Notes under the pieces: generated by a model
Seen by the model: the letters and a program-made list of their open reading frames with translations, nothing else
Databases searched by the model: none
What the model was told of the DNA's origin: nothing
DNA from: Paraphysomonas bandaiensis
Taxonomy: Eukaryota > Chrysophyceae
Reading direction: 5' to 3'
Assembly: GCA_965644295.1 (NCBI GenBank)
Contig: CBFFRP010000217.1
Coordinates: 248,001 to 312,000 of the forward strand
DNA: 64,000 bases
Shown here: positions 9,878 to 22,269 of the stretch, piece by piece
Layout: every line of letters starts with the position of its first letter
Numbering within the stretch: position 1 is the stretch's first letter
Position numbers and translations under genes: made by a program

Positions 9878-10115
9878 TGTGAGTTATAATGTTCAATGAA
9901 ATATACCATGAACTGAATTAGAGAGAGTATCTGTCAAAGATACGTGATCGTCATCATAACGTCGTCATTATCAGTTACGCTTCTAACTATTCCGTTGTGC
10001 ATGATAGTACGTCCTATATTGTTATTCATAATTTTCACTCTGTCGTGTTCATTACTTACACTCTAATAATCACAACATTGTTTTTACTATTATAAAGATC
10101 AATTCTTTATTTACA
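9878..10115 (+). repeat. Dispersed repeat family 1, copy A
   Basis: About 238 bp, similar to 45652-45870 in the same orientation. Shared blocks include TTCAATGAAATATACCATG, GATACGTGATCGTCATCATA and CTATTCCGTTGTGCATGATA. It starts TGTGAGTTA and ends near TTTACA, which suggests a solo LTR, but I find no target duplication and no coding sequence. Confidence 0.7.
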
Positions 10116-11253
10116 CCTTAACCTCAGCACACAACAGTAATAACATATCAAAAATCATTTGCAGTGAACAAACTGAGCACCTATACAACTATCGTCGCGA
10201 TACATAGTATAAGCTGATTACAGATATTCAACAGTATAGTAGTATAAATGACGCAGTAAATAAATCAGGGTAACAGTAGTGTGTGTGCAATAATACACTC
10301 ATACAGAGGAACCGTAGTATGTGTCCAATAACAATGGACTGGAATCATTGGATAGCAATGCGTATCATTATAAATTAAACAGGATGGCATATATATGAAT
10401 ATATTACACGACTATTTTAGAGCTAAAAGAGGAGTTTATAAATGGCAATGCAGAGAATGTTCAGTCAAAAAGGGCCTACTGAAGCGAAAGACACCTCAAC
10501 ACCTTGAAATTTTGATGTTTCTGCGTAAAATCGGCATCTTTGGGATGAGATTGTAGTTCAGAAAGTTATTCTAAAATCCAATTAATTGCCAATTAGTTGT
10601 TACATACATTCTGCGGAATCTGCTATAACGTGATTAGTACTCTATTCATATGTATAAGTGTAATATTTTAGACCTCTCACTACACTATTTCCTCTTGACG
10701 GAGTGAAACATATGTCTATAAATGGTTTGTATTTAGTCACTACACGGTAATTTCCTATGGGTCGGTAGGGTCAAGCAAGGTGTGAGTATGACTCTTCGGC
10801 GTATAGAGCTACTTATACGCCTACGCATAAATCGTCGCATCTGAAATTAAATGAAATTTTCTATGCTTGCAGCTAATGTACGTAGTTTAATTGCAATTAA
10901 TTACAACAACAACATTAGGACAGCAAGTAGTAATAATCGCAATTTTAATTGACTACAACCTGCGTCAGTAGATGAGTAGTAGATACATATACTACTATGC
11001 ATTGTAATGTAAGCTAACTTAACACTAACAATATCGGCACTATGGTTCTAGCCTCTCGGTCGACCAATCACTATTTTAACCATAAAATATATTGTAATGC
11101 AATAATCTCTAAAACCTTAAACACAATAAACAGTTTAAAGAACATCACTTAAGCAACAACTTCATCAACTACGCATATGATATCGGAGTTCTTTGCAAAG
11201 TGAATATATAATACGTGATTTACATAATTAAAACGTCACTTTTACTTAAGTCA
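10116..11253. other. AT-rich spacer
   Basis: About 1.1 kb, strongly AT-rich. I see no gene, repeat or RNA in it. Confidence 0.6.
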
Positions 11254-12273
11254 CTAGACATTGACCACTGGAAGTGTGGAATTATAATAGAAATTACTTG
11301 GTTCTTTGTATCTACATCCTGAAAATGCATGTATGAAACCCGAGGAGTCGTAGCACTCACAATTACGCTTAACATAAGCAGCAGAACCCCCTGGCTTCTC
11401 ACTACAGACCTCTCGCTGTTTGGCGACAAATAGGTCCACAGTTTCACAATATCCCGTCACACAAAGCGATTGCAACCCGTAAATGGCTTCATAGTGGTTG
11501 TAATGCAAACAATTTAGCTGCGAAAGGAATTCAAATGGTTGTGTCTTTCTGCCCAAAGCAGTCGATGGGTCCAGAGAAGAATGCTTGGTGTGCACAAATT
11601 TATCATACGAAAACTTCCGAGCAGCTCGTAATACAATACCATGGCTTAATTCTAAATGGTTGGTTATGTGACGGCATACATATTCAAAATTCAAACGAAA
11701 TTTATGTATTGGGTACACACTAACGTTCTTGTTGAACTTCATCGCCGATATCGTCGATATCATGTCATGTACTGTTGGAGAGCACGTAAGTTCCATTATA
11801 ATACCAGCCGATTCAGAAATAGAGTTCATATATTGCTGATAAGTTGTACCGTTCAAAAAACTTCGGGGCTGATACAGCCACTCTTCACTAGCAATTCTGT
11901 GATAGCGCTGAGCAGATATAAATATATCAAGTGGATGACGGGTAATAATTATGGCTTTGTAGCTTCCGATATACGGTGCATATTTAATAATATCTGTGAA
12001 CTTCCACGTGTGATATATGCGATAGCTCTTTCTCATACTAGGATTCCATTCATGTAATAAGGTAAACATCGCCCCATACTTCCTGGCTACTTCATGAAAT
12101 ATAGAACTCAGCATAACGGTACCTGTCTTGTGCCCGGACACTGCTATTATATTGTGAGGTAGCCGCTCGGACATACATAACTCCAATTGCATCACAACAA
12201 GATAGAGAATTGCACCGATAAATCCTTTGAGTTGCATAGTGTATATATCCAGGCAGCCAACACCTACCGACAC
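11254..12273 (-). CDS. Secretory-pathway sulfotransferase (PAPS-dependent)
   Basis: Intronless frame of 339 residues. The likely true start is the second Met (12237, MQLKGFIG), which places the hydrophobic segment GFIGAILYLVVMQLEL at the N-terminus as a signal peptide or signal anchor. Numbered from the first Met, SGHKTGTVMLSS (46-57) is the 5'-phosphosulfate loop and ITRHPLDIFISAQRY (110-124), with R112 and S120, is the 3'-phosphate-binding motif of sulfotransferases. Such enzymes move sulfate from PAPS to a carbohydrate, lipid or protein in the Golgi. The acceptor cannot be told. Several cysteines in the C-terminal 60 residues suit a lumenal fold. A second, divergent sulfotransferase lies 2.5 kb away on the same strand. 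Confidence 0.75.
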   Translation of the reverse strand: MSVGVGCLDIYTMQLKGFIGAILYLVVMQLELCMSERLPHNIIAVSGHKTGTVMLSSIFHEVARKYGAMFTLLHEWNPSMRKSYRIYHTWKFTDIIKYAPYIGSYKAIIITRHPLDIFISAQRYHRIASEEWLYQPRSFLNGTTYQQYMNSISESAGIIMELTCSPTVHDMISTISAMKFNKNVSVYPIHKFRLNFEYVCRHITNHLELSHGIVLRAARKFSYDKFVHTKHSSLDPSTALGRKTQPFEFLSQLNCLHYNHYEAIYGLQSLCVTGYCETVDLFVAKQREVCSEKPGGSAAYVKRNCECYDSSGFIHAFSGCRYKEPSNFYYNSTLPVVNV

Positions 12274-13208
12274 TACCTGAATTAGCTACTTCCAGTTGTG
12301 GTGTGTCATCTAGTGTATGTGTATGTGTATGTGTGTATAGTGTATATGGTGCTGCAAGATTTTCTTGTTGCACTTTACTGTATTATCATGCGCAGTCCAT
12401 GCGTACAGTGTATCCTCCCAGTGTGTGGAGAGGGGAATAAGAGAAGGGTGACGGACACGATGGACATGTACTGGGCGTATTTCACTATAATACGGAATAT
12501 ATACATAGAGCGGTTAACATATCCACATGCATGCATCAGCGTGATTGATATGAGTGCTTCCTGCTTGAAAGTGCACTACAACTTGAGTTCTCCTTAACTC
12601 GATTATAGCAAGGGCTCCCAACGTTATGGATCCACTCCTCGGAGCACTTCGGCATCCGTACTACAGAGGTTCTATTGGTATAGTCCCTAGCTTGTCGAGA
12701 TCAATGTTTCGTGAACGTAAACATTGCTTATAACATTCTGATGCGTACTGTATGCATGAAATTACTGTTGACATTCACGACATGCACAAAGTCACTGGTG
12801 ATTCAAAGTACGTAATGCATATATTATGATATATGTGTTTAATCGTTGTGGAATATACTTCTATTGTTTACTTATCTGTTAATTTTAAAAGTATAATAAT
12901 TATTATTCGTTAGTACTTATGTGACTTGCTGTATTTATACTAGCTGCTATGTTTTATTTAACAGTTATGTTCACAAAATCGTAAAATGAAATAAGTATTA
13001 AACCTAGTCATAATTACGCGATTCAGGTCTGAAAGCCTAGTCATAAATTGTGCTCGCGTCTACGTGGTAGTAGCTACACATAACGTAACAATGAGAGGGT
13101 AAAAGTACTTATCCTAATATTTTATGGTGTCAGGATGAATCGTGCAGCAACAGCCCTCGTCAACGATGAACCCATCGACTAGAATAACACGCACCTATAC
13201 GTGCCACC
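12274..13208. other. Spacer with a short TGTATG repeat
   Basis: About 0.9 kb. It holds the promoter side of the sulfotransferase gene and a TGTATG/TG-rich simple repeat near 12301-12345. No gene is supported. The last eight bases (13201-13208, GTGCCACC) are the hAT target duplication. Confidence 0.6.
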
Positions 13209-14179
13209 CAGGGATAGGGAACAATATATTGCAATACTATTGTTAGATAGCGTTCCATCAATAGTATTGATGGATTTTTTAAACCGGCCCTACAATACTA
13301 TTTCAATATATTGCAATATTATATTAGTATGACTAATCAGTAAGTAAACACATCCGTAGTTTCCATTTTTAGTACTTTCCATTTATAGTCTAAAAGGTCC
13401 CTTGATAATCAAACCCACTACTCTTAACTAATTAAAAGTTTCCTCATACTCGTCCTCTAAGCCATCATCTATGACATTATCATCACCATTATTCTATTGA
13501 CATATGCTTGCATCCGGCCACAACTGTCGGTTAGCTTTCAGAAACAACAGCATATTAAGTGTAGTAGGATGCATACGTTTGCGCAACACTGATATAATCA
13601 GTTTTGCTGCGCTGAACAAGCGTTCACATGTATTAGAAGTACATACTACATGTCTCGTGCACCTGTACTTAATTATTTCAACTTTCCGTTTCTTAAGTTT
13701 TTGAGCTGATTGAAGAATTTTTCCGCATAGCCAACTTCTACTTTTTGTAAATGTCCCTACTTTTGTTTGCATTCATCGTTCAGTTGTCTCTTCTTATCAC
13801 TATAGGATATATATATTATATTAAGAGAATTACTGTACATACATGTGTAGAGGTGTAGAGTACTGTTTGAGCTGGCGATACATAAATAAAAATAGAAAAT
13901 AACATCAAAATAGGCTTTTTTTCTTATTTTCCGGATATTTGTATACATAGATACATAAGCGTATATTTTTACCCTAGAGTTAAGAATCTTCTCTTACATG
14001 ACTATCATAATATTGATTGCAATATATTGCAATAGTATTGTGAGCTCTTTTAACAGAAACACTATTGATGGAATATTTGACCAGTCCACCAATCAATATA
14101 TTTTACAATTTACAATATATTGCAATATATTGTATATTGTACAAAGTATTACAATACAATATATTGTTCCCTATCCCTG
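13209..14179. mobile_element. hAT-family DNA transposon, internally deleted (971 bp)
   Basis: The ends are inverted repeats beginning CAGGGATAGGGAACAATA; the inner parts are AT-rich subterminal repeats built on CAATATATTGCAATA. The 8-bp direct repeat GTGCCACC flanks it exactly (13201-13208 and 14180-14187). An 8-bp target duplication with CAG..CTG ends is diagnostic of hAT elements. Only the C-terminal dimerisation part of a transposase remains inside, so this copy cannot mobilise itself but could move with a full-length relative. Confidence 0.93.
13494..13772 (-). pseudogene. hAT transposase C-terminal dimerisation domain remnant
   Basis: The last about 60 residues, with CTSNTCERLFSAAKLIIS, RKRM and NMLLFLKANRQLW, match the hATC dimerisation domain (typically S-ERLFS-AG-I---KR-RL-P-----LLFL--N). 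The catalytic DDE region and BED finger are missing, and upstream sequence shows no extension. It lies inside the inverted repeats of the hAT element. It is on the minus strand and ends 285 bp inside the left terminus. Confidence 0.85.
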
Positions 14180-14187
14180 GTGCCACC

Positions 14188-14732
14188 CCAACCCCCGACT
14201 ACCTGAATTGAATGGCCTCGGGTTATCCCTTCTAATGACAAGAATTATAAAATATTTTCGGTGTCAGTAACAACTTCAAAGGTTGATACATTCGAAAATC
14301 GTAAGTAGAAATACTTTGCTTCAACAGCGAATCAGTTAATGAAGTAGGTTGACAAAGCTTGTTAAATAAGAACTGAAAACTACAAATTTGTAGCTTTGTA
14401 GAGAGCTAGCTGTGAAGCTACAAAGAATTATTGCGAATGAGCTTTGCTCACATAACGGAATAATAGAAGTGTGACCGACTTACTGAATAGATCAAGTTCA
14501 AACTGTATAATAGGGCACAGCTTAATTTCAGACTCATATTCATAAGACAAGAAGAACACCGAAGATAGAGTTGTACAGGTGATTTTATTCGACTGTCACA
14601 CACCTCTGCTTACTATACCGCTCACAAAATTTCACCAAAACATCACGGATTCAATTGTGTAATACCAACTACCCTTTATACTACCAACACACGTCTACAC
14701 TAATGTCACATAACTTGAGTAAGTATGCTGAG
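14188..14732. other. Spacer between the hAT element and the second sulfotransferase
   Basis: About 0.55 kb of AT-rich sequence with a GCTTTGTAG/AGCTACAAAG-type imperfect inverted repeat near 14390-14430. No gene is seen. Confidence 0.5.
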
Positions 14733-15569
14733 CTACCTTCCCCCTGTAAAGTACTGAAACCAAGTGACTTTTTTCTGTTTTTCCTCGTAGTTCCCGGGGT
14801 TCGCGTGGGGCATTGTGTAGTCCTGTCCGACGTCAATGTTGAGGAACTTAGCTAGCTTCCTTCCAGAATCCGGATCCTGCACCGCAAGTTCCAAGAAATT
14901 GTAGTGAGGAAGGTGCTTGAAGTGATGCCTCACCACATGATGAGCAGCATTAATAAATATTTCTGTGTTTTCGAATATGCTCTTTTCTCTGGACTGACCG
15001 TGAAAGCGACTGAGCTGTCCGTTTGCTTTCATACGGCTTGAAAGATCTGACCAGTGCAACATACTGTTCGCGTGTGCTGAAATATTAGGTCGAACTGTAT
15101 GAATAAAGTAGGCTTTAGGATAAGCCTTAATGAGGTAACTAAGAGCGTCTATTTGTGGCCATATGTCTATGTCGTAGCAAACATCCATCTGAGATGCTGC
15201 GTATATACCTGCCTCAAACAGATAGAATAATGGGGGTTTGTTTTCAGATATTGCCAACTGAATTAATTCTCCAATGAAACATTTTTTAGTTGGTTCGCGA
15301 ATCCTACGCCAATGTCGCCCATTATCCACTGTGACAGGGGGCACAGGCCATATGTCTGCACAGTGCTTGGGATTTATAAACTGATGGGCAGCTTTCACGC
15401 GAAAGTTCCTCAAGAACTGGGTGACAGACGTAGTGCCTGATTTAGGGAGTCCAACTACAATAACTGGATGAGTTTCATTAAATAGATTGAGCAGATCGTC
15501 CCGTTGAACAAGTCGCGCCTGAGTGGCACCTAACAGCACGGCAATATAAAGGGGGATAAGGATACTCAT
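14733..15569 (-). CDS. Secreted or lumenal sulfotransferase-like protein
   Basis: Intronless, 278 residues. The first 19 residues (MSILIPLYIAVLLGATQAR) are a clear signal peptide. VVGLPKSGTTSVTQFL (38-53) is the PAPS 5'-phosphosulfate-binding loop, and FIHTVRPNISAHANSM (155-170), with R160, is the 3'-phosphate region after a beta strand. These are the two hallmarks of the sulfotransferase superfamily. Compared with the gene at 11254-12273, only these motifs are shared, so the two are not a recent duplication. The substrate is unknown; a Golgi or secreted role is inferred from the signal peptide. The C-terminus is rich in aromatic residues (WFQYF) and has no membrane anchor. Confidence 0.75.
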   Translation of the reverse strand: MSILIPLYIAVLLGATQARLVQRDDLLNLFNETHPVIVVGLPKSGTTSVTQFLRNFRVKAAHQFINPKHCADIWPVPPVTVDNGRHWRRIREPTKKCFIGELIQLAISENKPPLFYLFEAGIYAASQMDVCYDIDIWPQIDALSYLIKAYPKAYFIHTVRPNISAHANSMLHWSDLSSRMKANGQLSRFHGQSREKSIFENTEIFINAAHHVVRHHFKHLPHYNFLELAVQDPDSGRKLAKFLNIDVGQDYTMPHANPGNYEEKQKKVTWFQYFTGGR

Positions 15570-16590
15570 AGTATATCAGATATATTATAGGGACGGTAGA
15601 ATAATTGCAGACATATCACAGCATACTCACTTGATATGATAGTGTTATTACAGTGTGAGTTGACTATGTTCGGTTGGAAGTTTATGTGTGTGATAGTCGT
15701 CTATGTGCCTGTATATACACTGCTGTCTCTGTGGTATACAGTACAGATGTGTATATATGGTACACAGTGCTCTCCTATCGCACTCTGGAAGATGTATTTG
15801 CGAGGACAGTAGTGTGGTAATACTGGGCGTATTAGAGGTATACGGGCCTGTATGCATGTGTATCAGCCAAGATATCAGCCAAGATATCCATTGCAGATAT
15901 GGCTTGAACACAGGAGCTGGATATGCAGCCTGAGGAAGCAATGAATTGTGACAATACTGGTACTTGAAGACGCCCTAGTAGTGATGCAGATATATAGTAA
16001 AATGGTCCATTTTCTAGTGTATTGAATGTGATACTATCAACTATCAACCATGCATGCGCAGAACAATGGACGTATCGAGTATGCAGTGTAGTAGACAACA
16101 TCTGTAACGGTAAATGTGGCTACCAGTTATGTCTAAGAGGAAGTCGTGAGTAGCCTAAAATGATTATAACGTGACAGAAGTGTCAATTTATTCTCCGCCA
16201 ATAAGGAAACTGACAGCATGATATTCACATATTCACTATTGTAGATATAATCTCGGCTTATTTCAACAATCTATTTTGTTGTACAGAAATTTGACAGAAT
16301 ACAGAATGACGTGATAGGTGTACCTTTCTCAAGTGCATGTCGATTGATGCATTTTTCTAACTGGTGGTTAGGGTGTTAGCATTCTATGCCGACAAGATAT
16401 ATACTGGTTGAAAAGTTCGCCAATATTACTATTGAAAATCTTAAGCAGTACAATCTATATTAATTAAAACTTATATGTCCTTATACTAATTACTACACCT
16501 ATTGTGAAGTAAATTGTGCAGCAATCTGAAACGCATACATACACTAGTAAGCCTCTACACTGATATTGGAGGTAAAACTAATAGACAATA
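15570..16590. other. Spacer between the sulfotransferase and hemB
   Basis: About 1 kb without a supported gene. An imperfect repeat of GATATCAGCCAAGATATC occurs at 15871-15889. It would include the 3' untranslated region of hemB. Confidence 0.5.
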
Positions 16591-18401
<1,811 letters not shown>

Positions 18402-19704
18402 GGCATCAATTAGTATAATTATGGCGGCATAGTTGCTAATATACCGCCATTGAGATGGGCTTCACAGTCATAGCCTGAGAATAGTGCAACAGAGCGATAT
18501 TGCACAGGAATATGGTGGGGAATACATGCATCCAGTTCACCATAGCTGATATGGAACAAATGAGGAGAACAGCAGTGAGAGAGGTAATGAACAGCAGAGG
18601 AATAGCTGAGTTGAGACACTGAGCATACCATTGACATGCTATGCGGCTGCAGCACTTAACTCTCGGGAGGAATACGCACTGTATTCTTCACAGGTGTGGA
18701 AAACCTACGAAAAAAAAGGGATGTGAGTGGTTTGCAAAAAAAAACTTCTGGTTTTGCATGCAGAAGTCCGGACGAGAGAAACATTTTCCTCAACTTTTCT
18801 CAGAGGTTTGGACAAGGCTAGAAAAAACTAGAGGTTTTTTGAGGGAATCTGTCCATATGATGATGTCTGTATGTGATCTGCTGAATATCCAGACATGCAT
18901 CTTACGAGCCGATAAGATACTGCCTCACATATCACTCAATGCATCACTTCTAATAGTCATGTCTAGTGTGGTTTTTGGCATATATGCATCACTTGTGGAA
19001 TGCCAAGAACCTCTCTTACAGTATACTCAGATTGTTGATGTTATCCCTCGTACTCTAATTAGTCCGCTGAAAGACTCTGCAAGCTATCACAGAATACTAG
19101 TGAATGACCACACAGGAGCCGCCGTGAGTAACAGCAGAAAACTGTCACTAAGATTTTAGAATTAGAAAAATCTAAAACTTCTTGTTCTCGTATCTCCCGG
19201 CGATACATTCGTTGCGGTAATTTAGATAGCTTAGTTCCATAATTCATGGATAGACTCTGTGGGATAGGGCCTAGTCCATACTGCATCACCAAATTCTTAT
19301 CAGTGGGAGATGTATTTTTAGGTGACAACGCATATCATTATTGCGTGTACGCAATTGCTCTATTTGCTCAATGAAATATGAGCACTAGGTCAACGCTTGA
19401 GAAGGACAATGCCGCCACCTTCAACGGAGACCATTGTCGACATCGTATTGACAGTAATTGGAGAGCTTGCATAATGGGCTTCTATCCGTGGACGTGATGA
19501 TATATGTGAATTTTATGATCAGAATACACTTGAGGTCAATGTAGCATGTGTGTTGGGACTGACAATTCCCCGTTTATTATGGCATTGTATTCCCTTGACC
19601 AATTGTTATACAAGCTACTAATAAGTTTAACTTCATTGTTCACATATTGTCAATATGTTGAAATACAGCAGCTGGTATATCATATATATATGATACCAGG
19701 GTAT
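18402..19704. other. Spacer with weak open frames only
   Basis: About 1.3 kb. A plus-strand frame at 18641-19159 and a minus-strand frame ending at 19059 are open but show no domain, no splice-consistent partners and no composition that favours coding. I do not annotate them as genes. Confidence 0.4.
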
Positions 19705-20243
19705 TCAACTGTGGCTCGTCGGTTCATCGATTCTGAAAAGCGTGCCTACAGCTCGGATTTGATCTTCACGGACCTTGTCACGAGAAGCAACATTTCCTTC
19801 TAACATTATTCTTATGAGTCTACCAACAAGATAGCTAGGTTCTAGCGGATTTCTGCATCTCAACCTTAGGTTCCTCTGTATAACAATAATCAATTGAACG
19901 AATATGTACAACTAGACTACTACTGACTACTAGGTATAAGCAACTTCCCAAATCAAGAAAATATATCTTATTATCACTGTTTAGCAATACGCTACCTACT
20001 ATTTCATGGCCAACTGAGTGACCTTCATTCACTTTCTATACCAATAGTCTGATCATTTCCACTAAGTGTGGACAGTTCTCATTCACTTGTTTTAATGTGG
20101 AGCATCACGCATCACGTAACGCACCATGCAAAGTGGATCATAGGCCTTACCTGTACCTTATTTCTGTTCTCCTTTACTGCAACAGCTTCAACTACTAGAG
20201 TAAGCGTCGAAAAACGGAGAAATAGCATAATTATTAGTCTCAT
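19705..20243 (-). CDS. Candidate small secreted protein, unrecognised (3 exons)
   Basis: Exons 20151-20243, 19931-20035 and 19705-19875 are all in phase 0 and join through GT..AG introns of 115 and 55 nt. The product is 122 residues. It starts MRLIIMLFLRFSTLTLVVEA, a good signal peptide, and continues with a charged soluble region (SVGHEIVGSVLLNSDNKIYF, then RDKVREDQIRAVGTLF). I do not recognise a family. Consistent phase and a leader sequence support a real gene, but the exons are short, the first intron is longer than its neighbours here, and the last exon might splice further downstream. A chance assembly is possible. Confidence 0.4.
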
Positions 20244-21306
20244 GACAAGAGTATTCATTCATAGTCCAAATAGGTGGAGTCAATTTTTGCCACTTATGCT
20301 TTCTCTTATATATACTACTCCCTGTGCAGTAGAACTAACTTAAACAAAGTCAACGGGTGAATTCGATTCGTGAAGTAAGATCTGTAGTATCGAGTCAGTA
20401 GTTTGATAATATTTACGTATGGCCGTTTCATTAGCATGGTCGAGCTACGAGCAACTAGTTTGCACTTTTTACCTTAGTTGAAACAGTAAAATAAAAAAAG
20501 GAGGGGCTTGTCTATTATCATGAACTTTCCCTGGTCCTCCTTTTTTGATCGGCGTAATTGATGGGCCGACACTCTTTGCATAACATTTGATCTCATTCAC
20601 AACAAAGACTGATGATGATTATTGGTACGTATCACTGACAGAGATCTCCATACTTGTTTATAGGCTGTGATATTTGTGTGTACTATTGGACTACTAGTTC
20701 TCGTTGTTTTTCTTTTAGTTAAAAGTAAGAGCTCTTGATTATCTTATTAGCAAAACTATCACGAGAGCAGGCTCATGAAGTATCAAACAGACCAACTGGT
20801 AGGGTAAGTACAAAATTATTCTCGGGTTGAGTATTGAGTACCCACGACACTAGAATCTAAATGCAGATAAACTAATACCCACCTAAACCAATACCAATAT
20901 AAATTCATGGGTTGTAATATGAATTGATAGTAATGTGAATATGAATGTCATAATAAATTATACATCAATCATCATTCATAAATGCCAAGCTCTAGCATTT
21001 TTCGTAGAAAGAGTGTACATATTTGGTGCATAGAACATACCATTTGACAAAGCGAATTCATTAAATCAGTTCTCTTTAAGGTTATTATACTCATGTCTTC
21101 ATTTATATGAACAACTCAATAGCGAGCAGTAAAACAAATCATCTCTAATTTCAAGTGCGAGAAAGGGCGCAATGTCGCAATCCTTTTTGGCACATTTAAT
21201 GACGAATGCTAACTTAATAACTTCCACTATCGTAGACCTGAGAATATTGTACAAATTCTACACTAGTGATTTAAAAGAATTGGCAATTCTGTAATGAAAG
21301 CATGTA
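20244..21306. other. AT-rich spacer with one strong hairpin
   Basis: About 1.06 kb. The only structure is the inverted repeat at 20494-20546, listed separately. No gene is seen. Confidence 0.5.
20494..20546. other. Perfect 11-bp inverted repeat (hairpin)
   Basis: AAAAAAGGAGG at 20494-20504 pairs perfectly with CCTCCTTTTTT at 20536-20546, leaving a 31-nt loop. It is isolated from genes. It could be a short MITE remnant or a structured RNA; the sequence alone does not decide. Confidence 0.45.
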
Positions 21307-21729
21307 CTACCCTGATTTACCGTTTCTGTGATCACTAGAATGGAGGCTCCTAAAATTAAATGCAGAGGCAATATCATCCTCATCATCATCACTTCCAACT
21401 ACGCTACTGTCAGCACCTCCATCTAGCAACACGTCAAGTGCACGTTCAACAAGGTTATCATCTCTCCTGACAACATTCTTCTTTGGCCGCTTGGTCTTTT
21501 CCTTTGCAAAGAGTTGGTTCATATCACTCGAAAGGTGGTCTGTGATGCGGTTCCTCGTCATCAACGAGTAGGCGTGTATATCACGCAATATATTTATATC
21601 CTCTCGAACTAATGCGCTTTGAGCCTTTGCTTCTACACCCTCATCATCGTCTTCGTCCAGCCCTTCTTCAGAGCCCTCCTCTGACTCCGACTCTTCTTCG
21701 CTTTCACTTCTAGATTCTGAATCTGACAT
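21307..21729 (-). CDS. Acidic, serine/glutamate-rich protein, unrecognised
   Basis: Single frame of 140 residues from ATG at 21729. The first 35 residues are almost entirely S, E, D and G (MSDSESRSESEEESESEEGS). A mixed middle segment (REDINILRDIHAYSLMTRNR) and a basic patch (KEKTKRPKKNVVRR) follow, then a second acidic run (GSDDDEDDIASAF). This pattern is common in nuclear or nucleolar proteins, but I recognise no family. A donor-like GTAAAT near the end leaves open a further small exon. It is divergent from the LRR gene, with 540 bp between the two starts. Coding is likely from the long biased frame; the function is unknown. Confidence 0.6.
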   Translation of the reverse strand: MSDSESRSESEEESESEEGSEEGLDEDDDEGVEAKAQSALVREDINILRDIHAYSLMTRNRITDHLSSDMNQLFAKEKTKRPKKNVVRRDDNLVERALDVLLDGGADSSVVGSDDDEDDIASAFNFRSLHSSDHRNGKSG

Positions 21730-22269
21730 TAAACACTAAGAAGTTTAAGGAGATGTATCTGTGTTATTATTATTGCTACCACTCCCTCAAATACTGAGAT
21801 GTGCTCGCATGTGATTGTAGTCCTCGTGTCTCGTCTGTGTATTCCAGTATTTTGTATAAAACTGATATCGTACAGTATATATATCGAGATATTTATATAT
21901 CGTATCATAAATACTCCGATATATAAACCAAAATATCCCCCGTCATAGAAAACTCCAGTGTGATGATGGTGTTATACACGCACTCCATAGCGAAGTACTG
22001 CACTATTGCTGTAACTGAAGTGACAATTTTCAAACAAAAAGAGTGAAAAAGTCCGCAAAAAGATCTGAAAAAGTGAGAATATTTTAATAAACCAGAGAAA
22101 TAAATCGACACCAGTCCATAGAGCATATTTGAAGGTGTATGTATGTATTGGGCTGCTGCAGCAGTTCTCCTCGTTGGTCTGATCAATCTCAGATCGCCCT
22201 AGATATCGAGTAGTCGTTAGCAGTTGTATGGCTTGACTGTTCATCTGTAGAAAACCTAAAGATGATCTG
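21730..22269. promoter_or_regulatory. Shared upstream region of two divergent genes
   Basis: 540 bp between the start of the acidic-protein gene (minus) and the LRR gene (plus). It contains AT-rich stretches such as GTATATATATCGAGATATTTATATATCG (21876 onward) that could serve as TATA elements. No specific site is certain. Confidence 0.35.

Noticed and set aside
18641-19159. Open frame of 172 codons, plus strand
   Set aside because: Codon content looks random, there is no domain, and no splice-consistent exons lie around it.
19059-19328. Open frame on the minus strand containing MYRREIREQEVLDFSN
   Set aside because: It looks mildly protein-like, and I tried to join it to the exons at 19705-20243, but the third exon ends in a stop and no phase-consistent bridge was found.
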